Assembly: GCA_002167525.1 (NCBI GenBank)
Contig: NHDV01000026.1
Location: 65,618-74,475, forward strand
Source of the DNA: Flavobacteriaceae bacterium TMED68
GTDB lineage: Bacteria > Bacteroidota > Bacteroidia > Flavobacteriales > Flavobacteriaceae
DNA: 8,858 bases
Reading direction: 5' to 3'
Shown here: one piece after another, positions 1 through 5,171 of the stretch
How positions within the stretch are numbered: position 1 is the stretch's first letter
How the letters are laid out: the number at the start of each line of letters is the position of its first letter
Position numbers and translations under genes: made by a program
Notes under the pieces: generated by a model
What the model was told of the DNA's origin: nothing
The model's input: the letters and a program-made list of their open reading frames with translations, nothing else
The model's database searches: none

Positions 1-663
1 ATAAATTCTAATTGGGAAAAACTTTTAAACCCTGAATTTAGAAAGCCTTATTTCACTGATTTAGTAGATTTCGTTAAAAATGCATACAGAAAAACTGTTT
101 GCTATCCACCTGGTAAAGACATTTTTAGAGCATTCAACGAATGTCCATTAGATGATATTAAGGTTGTTGTTATTGGGCAAGACCCATACCATGGTCCAAA
201 GCAAGCTCATGGTTATTGCTTTTCGGTTTCCAGTTCAATTTCGCATCCACCTTCATTAATTAATATTTTTAAAGAGATTGAAACGGATTTAGGACTCGAG
301 TATCCAAAAAGTGGTGACCTGACTCCATGGGCAAGGCAAGGTGTCTTTTTACTAAATGCAACATTAACCGTTGAGGCCAATAAAGCGGGCAGTCATCAAA
401 AAATAGGATGGGAAATATTTACTGATTCGGTAATTAGAATAATTTCTGAGAAAAGGGAAAATATCGTTTTTATGTTGTGGGGTGGTTATGCAAAACAAAA
501 AAGTAACTTAATAGATAGTTTTAAACATTGTGTTCTGAAAAGTGGTCATCCGTCACCACTTAGTGCTAACAGAGGCTTTTGGTTTGGGAATAAACATTTT
601 AGTAAATGTAACAGCTACTTAAAAGAGGTAGGTAAAAATGAAATAAATTGGTCACTAGATTAG
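1..663 (+). CDS. ung: Uracil-DNA glycosylase, family 1 (5' end cut by window edge)
   Basis: Removes uracil from DNA to start base-excision repair; acts in the cytoplasm. Frame 1 is open from the first base to TAG at 661-663, giving 220 visible residues. The water-activating motif GQDPYHG is at residues 59-65 of the fragment, with catalytic Asp61. GVFLLNATLTV and AGSHQKIGWEIFTD follow in family order, and the DNA-intercalation motif HPSPLSA lies at 183-189 with its conserved His183. The C-terminus (FGNKHFSKCN, then EINW) is typical of Bacteroidota Ung. Because the family is usually about 220-225 residues, only a handful of N-terminal residues should be missing (inference). No frameshift or lost catalytic residue is seen. 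The next gene starts 101 nt downstream and appears to have its own promoter, so ung is probably not in its operon. Confidence 0.97.
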   Translation: MNSNWEKLLNPEFRKPYFTDLVDFVKNAYRKTVCYPPGKDIFRAFNECPLDDIKVVVIGQDPYHGPKQAHGYCFSVSSSISHPPSLINIFKEIETDLGLEYPKSGDLTPWARQGVFLLNATLTVEANKAGSHQKIGWEIFTDSVIRIISEKRENIVFMLWGGYAKQKSNLIDSFKHCVLKSGHPSPLSANRGFWFGNKHFSKCNSYLKEVGKNEINWSLD

Positions 664-716
664 CGATTTTATTTTAAATGAAAAGGGTTCATAATTTATT
701 TGAGTCTTTAAAATCA

Positions 717-746
717 TTTGAAATAGCATATTTAATAGTAACTTTC
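717..746 (+). promoter_or_regulatory. Candidate Bacteroidota-type promoter for the lipoprotein array (copies A-B)
   Basis: TTTG at 717-720 and TAACTTTC at 739-746 match the Bacteroidota -33 (TTTG) and -7 (TAnnTTTG) elements, the second at all but the last base, with an 18-nt spacer. The -7 element ends 18 nt before the ATG of copy A, implying a short leader. In DNA this AT-rich partial matches are common, so this is a plausible rather than proven promoter. Confidence 0.4.
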
Positions 747-764
747 AAAACGCAATTATTCTAA

Positions 765-1376
765 ATGAAAAAGAAATTTGTAACTGCATCATGTTTTATA
801 ATATTTTCGTGTTTTAAAACAGATATAGTTCAATTCGAGAAAAAAAATAAGCTTGCCCCTAGAGATGCGAGTGGACTTCAATACGGTGGTATTGGAGGTA
901 TGACTGACACATCAATAGTTTGTAATCCAGCAACTCTTGGAAGAAAGTTTTGTCGATTTTTACGAAAATATGATAATACATTTTGGGCAGATACAGAAAA
1001 TTATTACAGTGACTTTTCGGATATACAATTTTTAAACTCTAAATATTTTATATCCTTCTTTGATATTACTAATGATGTATCATATTGCAAAGGATGGAGG
1101 CCAGGTGAAAATACTTATGATGGAATAAAATGGAACATAGAAATCAAAAGAGATGAGGAGGATATATTTTGGTTTGATTATGAGTATTATGGGACAAGTC
1201 AAGAAGCTGAATATACTATACTGTATAAATATGAAGTAATTGATAGTTTACTTCATTTTTCTAGTTCTGATGATGAAAATTTTATTTTTAGTCCTTCAGA
1301 AAAAAATTATTCAAAAGATTCTATTGATACAAGTGAAATAATTGAAATGGAAGGATGTACGTTTTATGGAGCATGA
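765..1376 (+). CDS. Tandem paralogous lipoprotein, copy A (unknown family)
   Basis: I do not recognise this family. The 203-residue product starts MKKKF, has a hydrophobic stretch, and carries a lipobox-like IFSC with Cys16, so it is predicted to be exported and lipid-anchored. After Cys16 comes FKTDIVQ, shared with the other copies. The mature part is rich in Trp, Tyr, Phe and Asp: FWADTENYYSDFSD (about 73-86), YFISFFDI (94-101), SYCKGW (106-111), FWFDYEYYGT (125-134) and YKYEVIDSLLHFSS (144-157). The alternating aromatic pattern suggests a beta-rich, perhaps lipocalin-like fold (inference only). Mature cysteines are C53, C63, C108 and C198. A Gly-rich insert near 37-46 is unique to this copy. 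It is the first of five copies, and its TGA overlaps the ATG of copy B (ATGA, 1373-1376), so the two are probably translationally coupled. Confidence 0.85.
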   Translation: MKKKFVTASCFIIFSCFKTDIVQFEKKNKLAPRDASGLQYGGIGGMTDTSIVCNPATLGRKFCRFLRKYDNTFWADTENYYSDFSDIQFLNSKYFISFFDITNDVSYCKGWRPGENTYDGIKWNIEIKRDEEDIFWFDYEYYGTSQEAEYTILYKYEVIDSLLHFSSSDDENFIFSPSEKNYSKDSIDTSEIIEMEGCTFYGA

Positions 1377-1933
1377 AAAAAATTCTTTTGCTAATTCCGT
1401 TTTTTGTAATTTCTTCTTGCTTTAAGTCAGATATAGTTCAATCCCAAACAGCTAATACAGACCCTGCAAGTATGCATAATGGACAAGTTTACCCAACGGT
1501 TCCTCGTAGCTACACCAGTTTTTGTAATGCACCAAAAAACTGTAAATTTTTATTCAAATATGATTACACATTCTGGTCAGATACAGAAAATTATTCCAGT
1601 GATTTTTTAAGTATCAGATTTTTGAATGCTGGTCCATATTTCATCTCTTTTTTTAATATTGATAAAGATATTTCATATTGTAAAGGATGGAAAAAAGGAG
1701 ATAATACTTCGGGTGCGATAAAATGGAATATTAAAATTAAAAAAGATGAGTGGGATGAGTTTTGGTTTGACTATGATTATTATGGAACAGACCAAGAAAT
1801 TGAATACACCATAACCTATAGATACGAAGTAATTGATAGTTTACTTCATTTTTCAAGCTCAGAAGGAGATTCTTTAATTTTTTATCGCACTAATGAAATA
1901 AAAGATTTTGTTGATTGCATGCTTTATAATTAG
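1373..1933 (+). CDS. Tandem paralogous lipoprotein, copy B (unknown family)
   Basis: A 186-residue paralogue of copy A. An in-frame ATG at 1355 would add six residues inside A. I chose 1373 because it gives the family signal peptide (MKKILLLIPF, then VISSC with Cys16) and the usual Cys16-FKSDIVQ start of the mature protein. The core matches the family: FWSDTENY, YFISFF, SYCKGW, WFDYDYYGT and YEVIDSLLHFSSS. Cysteines are C51, C57, C103 and C182; the first two are separated by five residues, against nine in copies A and C. The C-terminus (SLIFYRTNEIKDFVDCMLYN) is the most divergent of the five and lacks the HPSDKNYSK segment, yet keeps its cysteine. The ATGA overlap implies that translation depends on A. 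A lipid-anchored envelope protein is predicted; no function can be assigned. Confidence 0.83.
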   Translation: MKKILLLIPFFVISSCFKSDIVQSQTANTDPASMHNGQVYPTVPRSYTSFCNAPKNCKFLFKYDYTFWSDTENYSSDFLSIRFLNAGPYFISFFNIDKDISYCKGWKKGDNTSGAIKWNIKIKKDEWDEFWFDYDYYGTDQEIEYTITYRYEVIDSLLHFSSSEGDSLIFYRTNEIKDFVDCMLYN

Positions 1934-1959
1934 ATTAGACAAAGAATTAAGAATAGCAA

Positions 1960-1991
1960 TTTCATTAATCTTAGAACAATAAGTAAATTTA
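1960..1991 (+). promoter_or_regulatory. Candidate promoter upstream of lipoprotein copy C
   Basis: TAAATTTA at 1984-1991 fits TAnnTTTG except for the last base, and TTTC at 1960-1963 fits TTTG at three of four positions, with a 20-nt spacer. It lies in the 75-nt gap between copies B and C, close to the start of C. The elements are weak individually; the position in a gap similar in length to that before copy E adds support. Confidence 0.3.
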
Positions 1992-1996
1992 AGTCA

Positions 1997-2011
1997 AATC
2001 ATAAATCAATG
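1997..2011 (+). promoter_or_regulatory. Conserved leader motif abutting the start of copy C
   Basis: AATCATAAATCAATG ends in the ATG of copy C. The same 15 bases occur at the start of copy E (3285-3299), and an 11-base core (CATAAATCAAT) precedes the secreted gene at 3972. There is no Shine-Dalgarno sequence here, so it probably serves as the A-rich, SD-independent initiation region usual in Bacteroidota. A protein-binding site or transcription start is also possible. Confidence 0.45.
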
Positions 2012-2608
2012 CGAAAGTTATTCATTAGCTTTTTATGTTTAGTTATGTTTTCGTGTTTTAAAACAGATATAGTTCAATATGGTTCAAAAAATTTAGATCC
2101 TGCCACATTCGCTAGTGGACAACAACTTCCTACTGCGCAACAAAGTTATACTCGATTTTGTAATCCAGGAGGTTTGGGTAGAAAGGGCTGCAAGTTTTTA
2201 GCCAAATATGATAATACATTCTGGTCAGATATCGGAAATTATTATAGTGACTTTTCTGATGTACAATTTTTAAATTGGATATATTTTGTATCCTTCTTTG
2301 ATATTAACAATGATGTTTCATATTGCAAAGGATGGAGAACAGGTGAAAATATTTTAGATGGAAAAAAATGGGATATAAAGATCACAAAAGATGAGTGGGA
2401 TGAGTTACGGTTTGACTATGATTATTATGGTACTAGCGATGATATTGAATATACCATAACTTATAAATATGAAGTAATTGACAGTTTACTTCATTTTTCA
2501 AATACAGAGCGTCAAGAATTTATTTTCCACCCATCTGATAAAAATTATTCAAAAGATATTGTTGATACTGGTGAAATAATTGAATTAGAGGGATGTATGT
2601 TCTACTAA
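2009..2608 (+). CDS. Tandem paralogous lipoprotein, copy C (unknown family)
   Basis: A 199-residue family member. Signal peptide MRKLFISFLC, then LVMFSC with lipobox Cys16, followed by FKTDIVQY. Core motifs are in family order: FWSDIGNYYSDFSD, YFVSFFDI, SYCKGWRTGEN, RFDYDYYGT, YKYEVIDSLLHFSN, and the C-terminal HPSDKNYSKDIVDTGEIIELEGCMFY. Cysteines are C51, C61, C106 and C196. The CNPxxLGRKxC loop with nine residues between cysteines is shared only with copy A, making A its closest relative in that region. DNA identity with A is also high at the signal-peptide junction (a 31-nt exact match, 2048-2078 with 804-834). The start is set by the shared leader at 1997-2011. Copy D follows after only 23 nt, so C and D are probably co-transcribed. 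Confidence 0.85.
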   Translation: MRKLFISFLCLVMFSCFKTDIVQYGSKNLDPATFASGQQLPTAQQSYTRFCNPGGLGRKGCKFLAKYDNTFWSDIGNYYSDFSDVQFLNWIYFVSFFDINNDVSYCKGWRTGENILDGKKWDIKITKDEWDELRFDYDYYGTSDDIEYTITYKYEVIDSLLHFSNTERQEFIFHPSDKNYSKDIVDTGEIIELEGCMFY

Positions 2609-2631
2609 TTTTAAGTAATTATCATTAACAG

Positions 2632-3222
2632 ATGAAAAAAATATTTGTAGCTTCTTTGTGCTTAATGCATTTTACTTGTTATAAGACAGATGTAATTCAA
2701 CACGGAACAGCAAATTTAGATCCGCGTCAATGGGCAAGTGGAGGACAAATAAACAGTTTATCGCAACAATATAACGTTTTCTGTGGTGGAGTAAAGACTT
2801 GCAAATTTTTATACAAATATGATGATTCAATATGGGCAGATACAGATAATTATTACAGTGAGTTTTCGGATATAAAATTTAAAAACGCAGCTACATATTT
2901 TATATCCTTCTTTAAAATTGATAATGACCTTTCATATTGTAAGGGATGGTAAAAAGGTGAAAATATTTATAATGGAATAAAATGGGACATAACTATCAAA
3001 AAAGATGAGTGGGATGTTTTTTGGTTTGATTTTGATTATTACGGGACTAGTCAAGAAATTGAATATACAATAACTTATAAATACGAAGTAATTGATAATT
3101 TACTTCATTTTTCAAACTCTGAAGATCAATCATTTATTTTTCATCCATCAAAAAAAAATTACTCAAAAGAATTAATTGATACAAACCAAATAATTGAACA
3201 AGAAGGCTGTTTATTTTTATAA
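2632..3222 (+). pseudogene. Tandem paralogous lipoprotein, copy D, interrupted by one in-frame TAA
   Basis: The frame starts MKKIFVASLC, LMHFTC (Cys16), YKTDVIQ and reads as a normal family member for 106 residues to SYCKGW. It meets TAA at 2950-2952, where the other copies have R, K, R or T. The same frame then continues for 89 codons to TAA at 3220-3222 with every remaining family motif: KGENIYNGIKWDI, FWFDFDYYGT, YKYEVIDNLLHFSN, and a C-terminal IIEQEGCLFL almost identical to copy E. Full length would be 196 codons. Cysteines C51 and C57 are five residues apart, as in B. The downstream half has no obvious start codon nearby, so the visible product is a 106-residue truncated lipoprotein. 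With a single lesion and no other decay, inactivation is very recent, or the stop is a sequencing error or a phase-variable allele. Confidence 0.8.
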
Positions 3223-3253
3223 TCAGGATAAACTAAGAAACAATAATCTATAA

Positions 3254-3282
3254 TTTTAATTAAGTTTTATAAATTATATTTG
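3254..3282 (+). promoter_or_regulatory. Candidate promoter upstream of lipoprotein copy E
   Basis: TATATTTG at 3275-3282 is a full match to the Bacteroidota -7 consensus TAnnTTTG. The -33 region is poor (TTTT at 3254-3257, 17-nt spacer). The element ends only 14 nt before the ATG of copy E, so the transcript would have a very short leader consisting essentially of the shared ATAAATCA motif. Confidence 0.4.
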
Positions 3283-3284
3283 AT

Positions 3285-3299
3285 AATCATAAATCAATG
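3285..3299 (+). promoter_or_regulatory. Conserved leader motif abutting the start of copy E
   Basis: AATCATAAATCAATG, identical over 15 bases to the leader of copy C, ends in the ATG of copy E. The D-E gap (74 nt) and the B-C gap (75 nt) are almost the same length and end identically, so these intergenic regions are probably homologous and were duplicated with the genes. Confidence 0.45.
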
Positions 3300-3878
3300 A
3301 AAAATTCGCTAGCAGCTGCCTTATTGAGTATTTTAATGTCTTCTTGTTTTAAAACTGATGTTAGGCAATACGATTCTTGGAATCAAGATCCATTTACTAA
3401 AACAAGTGGTTATCAAGTTAATCGGTTACCAAGACAATATAATTCATTTAGTGGTGCTAGATTTTTAAGTAAATATGATGGTACGATGTGGGCAGATACA
3501 GATAATTATTACAGTGACTTTTCAGATATCAAATTTGAAAGACATGGCCCAGTATTTATATCATTCTTCAACATTGATAATGATGTGTCATATTGCAAAG
3601 GATGGACAGAAGATGAAAATGTTTATGACGGAATAAAATGGAATATTACATTTAAAACGAATGAAGAGGATGTTTTATGGTTCGATTATGATTACTATGG
3701 AAAAGGTCAAGAGATTGAATATACTACAACTTATAAATATGAAGTAATTGATGGTTTACTCCATTTTTCAAATTCGGAGGGTCAGGAATTTATATTCCAT
3801 CCATCAGACAAAAACTACTCAAGAGAATTAATTGACACAGGTGAAATAATTGAGCAAGAAGGCTGCCTATTTTTGTGA
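3297..3878 (+). CDS. Tandem paralogous lipoprotein, copy E (unknown family, lacks one cysteine pair)
   Basis: A 193-residue last copy of the array. Its signal peptide (MKNSLAAALLSILMSSC, Cys17) differs most from the others, but the mature start FKTDVRQY is of family type. The core has MWADTDNYYSDFSD, FISFFNI, SYCKGWTEDEN, WFDYDYYGKG, YKYEVIDGLLHFSN and HPSDKNYSRELIDTGEIIEQEGCLFL. It keeps C100 and C190 but lacks both cysteines of the N-terminal pair: the FC...CKFL segment of A-D is shortened to FSGARFL. Losing both together suggests they form a disulfide in the other copies (inference). The C-terminal half is closest to copy D. It has its own leader and promoter-like -7 element, and no partner gene follows in the array. 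Function is unknown; a lipid-anchored envelope location is predicted. Confidence 0.85.
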   Translation: MKNSLAAALLSILMSSCFKTDVRQYDSWNQDPFTKTSGYQVNRLPRQYNSFSGARFLSKYDGTMWADTDNYYSDFSDIKFERHGPVFISFFNIDNDVSYCKGWTEDENVYDGIKWNITFKTNEEDVLWFDYDYYGKGQEIEYTTTYKYEVIDGLLHFSNSEGQEFIFHPSDKNYSRELIDTGEIIEQEGCLFL

Positions 3879-3956
3879 TCAATTTAACATTAAGGATTTG
3901 GATATATTATACTTCATTAAGTTCAGGGAGTATTTTGTATATTACTACTTATTAAC

Positions 3957-3967
3957 CATAAATCAAT
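3957..3967 (+). promoter_or_regulatory. Core of the array leader motif before the secreted-protein gene
   Basis: CATAAATCAAT at 3957-3967 repeats the 11-base core found immediately before copies C and E, here followed by TAAA and then the ATG at 3972. I found no convincing TAnnTTTG element at the expected distance. The sharing suggests that this gene is expressed with the array or inherited its leader from an array unit. Confidence 0.35.
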
Positions 3968-3971
3968 TAAA

Positions 3972-4703
3972 ATGAAAAAAATATTTCTACTAGCAATTTC
4001 TTTATTCACTATATCAATATATGGTCAAACTAAATTGTATGATAATGTTTTCATAAAAGCTGAAAATATTTATGAATATGATCAATTTGTTAAGGAACAT
4101 TATGCCAAAATTCATAATGAAAGAGTCAAAAATGGAATGTTACTTCAATGGGATGTATGGAAAGTTGTTGATACCCCACAAGAGGACTTTACTCATATGG
4201 TGACTTACATTTATGACATTAAAAAATATCCAAATGAGGCCACACCTTATGAAATGGTCGGAATGACAAATCTCCAGTGGGCTACAATTCAAGAAGAGGT
4301 AAATCAAATGAGAGATCGAGTGGCACAAGTTAAATGGATTGATTTAGGGTCAGCTAGAAAAAAAGGAGTAGACTACCTTCCAGAAATTATGGTATTAAAT
4401 ATGATGAAAGTAGTAAATGGTAAAGCTGGTAGTTACGAGAAAGAAGAAATTAAAAGAACAAAATCTATAAGTAATAATTCAAACAAAGTTGGATGGAATT
4501 TCCATAGAAGAATTGGCGAATATGGGAGTGACGTTTATTTTACACACGCCACAATTGACTGGTATGATAGCTATAAAAATTATTTAAGCGGATGGTTTGG
4601 TGATTTGTCTGATAGTAACGGACAAGGATTTAATTGGGATAGTTTAAGAGAACTTAAAAAAATGGTAGTTATGGAAAAACTAATTAGTTCAACTGATAAA
4701 TAA
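3972..4703 (+). CDS. Secreted protein of unknown function with apparent internal repeat
   Basis: I do not recognise this 243-residue protein. It has a Sec signal peptide (MKKIFLLAISLFTISIYG) with likely cleavage between Gly18 and Gln19; there is no lipobox cysteine, so it should be periplasmic or secreted. The mature protein seems to hold two related halves. The first (about 26-82) has a strand VFIKAEN, a helix EYDQFVKEHYAKIHNERVKN, then LQWDVWKVV and HMVTYIYD. The second (about 140-205) has MVLNMMKVVNG, a helix SYEKEEIKRTKS, then VGWNFHRRIG and VYFTHATIDWYDSY. This strand-helix-strand-strand order is reminiscent of a duplicated ferredoxin-like or dimeric alpha-beta-barrel fold (inference). 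It follows copy E by 93 nt, shares the array leader core, and ends at a strong terminator, so it may be the last gene of the array's transcription unit. Confidence 0.85.
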   Translation: MKKIFLLAISLFTISIYGQTKLYDNVFIKAENIYEYDQFVKEHYAKIHNERVKNGMLLQWDVWKVVDTPQEDFTHMVTYIYDIKKYPNEATPYEMVGMTNLQWATIQEEVNQMRDRVAQVKWIDLGSARKKGVDYLPEIMVLNMMKVVNGKAGSYEKEEIKRTKSISNNSNKVGWNFHRRIGEYGSDVYFTHATIDWYDSYKNYLSGWFGDLSDSNGQGFNWDSLRELKKMVVMEKLISSTDK

Positions 4704-4710
4704 TTCTAAC

Positions 4711-4734
4711 ACCCTCCCAAGTGGAGGGTTTTTT
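4711..4734 (+). terminator. Intrinsic (Rho-independent) terminator
   Basis: ACCCTCC (4711-4717), loop CAAGT, and GGAGGGT (4723-4729) form a perfect 7-bp GC-rich stem followed directly by TTTTT (4730-4734). It lies 7 nt after the stop of the secreted-protein gene. On the minus strand no T-run follows the stem, so it mainly serves the plus strand. Confidence 0.9.
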
Positions 4735-4756
4735 ATATCATTTCAAAATCAGATAA

Positions 4757-5101
4757 TTATCCTCCAACACGTTTTATTTTATGTCCCATATCCTGAAGTA
4801 TTTGAATTATTTTATCCCTAAAATTTCCCTGTATGATTATTTCCCCATTTTTTATACTTCCACCAACACCAACCTTATTTTTAAGTGTTTTAGCAAGATT
4901 TTTTATTTCACTAGGACTACCTGAAAATCCTTTTAAAATTGTGACTGTCTTTCCAGCTCGCCCTTTATTACTAAAATGTGCTTCAAGATTTTGCGAAACA
5001 AAAACAGGTGCTGAAATACTTTGGTCTTCCTTAGGAGTGGGCTGAAGATTATCAAATTGAATTTTACCTAAATCTTCAAGTGAGTTCAATTTCTTTGACA
5101 T
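4757..5101 (-). CDS. SUI1/eIF1-like translation factor family protein (YciH type)
   Basis: A 114-residue bacterial homologue of eukaryotic initiation factor eIF1 (SUI1; YciH in E. coli), a small ribosome-associated protein. In bacteria its role is not well settled; it has been linked to initiation fidelity or repression of translation under stress. The first 35 or so residues are polar and variable. The SUI1 core begins near residue 40 and contains GRAGKTVTILKGF (47-59), LAKTLKNKVGVGGSIKNGEI (69-88), then IIQGNFRDKIIQIL and GHKIKRVGG at the C-terminus, all characteristic and in order. Length is normal for the family. It is divergent from the DinB-like gene, with 70 nt between the two starts and no clear full promoter for either. 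Its 3' end faces the terminator at 4711-4734. It is a single-gene unit. Confidence 0.93.
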   Translation of the reverse strand: MSKKLNSLEDLGKIQFDNLQPTPKEDQSISAPVFVSQNLEAHFSNKGRAGKTVTILKGFSGSPSEIKNLAKTLKNKVGVGGSIKNGEIIIQGNFRDKIIQILQDMGHKIKRVGG

Positions 5102-5171
5102 ATTATAGTTCTAGTTGAGGGACTAAAATAGTATTTTTATATATGAAATTTAATTTTTAAAAGGTTTGATC

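Noticed and set aside
472..663. Short plus-strand frame starting at an ATG at 472
   Set aside because: It is the C-terminal part of ung in the same frame; frame 1 is open from base 1 and includes the GQDPYHG motif upstream.
1355..1372. Upstream ATG at 1355 as the start of copy B
   Set aside because: It would place six residues before the conserved signal peptide, inside the end of copy A. ATG 1373 gives the lipobox Cys at 16, as in copies A, C and D.
765..3878. CRISPR array or simple tandem repeat
   Set aside because: The repeat unit is a roughly 600-nt diverged gene with protein-level conservation; there are no short identical repeats with regular spacers.
4140..4328. Minus-strand frame opposite the secreted protein
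   Set aside because: It lies wholly inside the longer plus-strand gene with a signal peptide and a terminator, and has no supporting signal.
765..4703. Toxin-immunity or antiphage defence island
   Set aside because: No toxin, nuclease, NTPase, TIR, reverse transcriptase or secretion-system gene is visible. The flanks are ordinary genes, so this role is not supported within the window.
4833..5045. Antisense frame opposite the SUI1-like gene
   Set aside because: It is the complement of a clear family protein, has no family features of its own, and depends on the AT-poor third positions of the real gene.
5166..5171. TTG at 5166 as the start of the DinB-like gene
   Set aside because: ATG at 5172 has the better-spaced AAAAGG site, and the two extra residues add no family sequence.
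5102..5171. Divergent promoters between the SUI1-like and DinB-like genes
   Set aside because: Several partial TAnnTTTG matches exist in this AT-rich stretch (5132-5139 plus, 5130-5123 minus), but none has a -33 element at proper spacing, so none is claimed.
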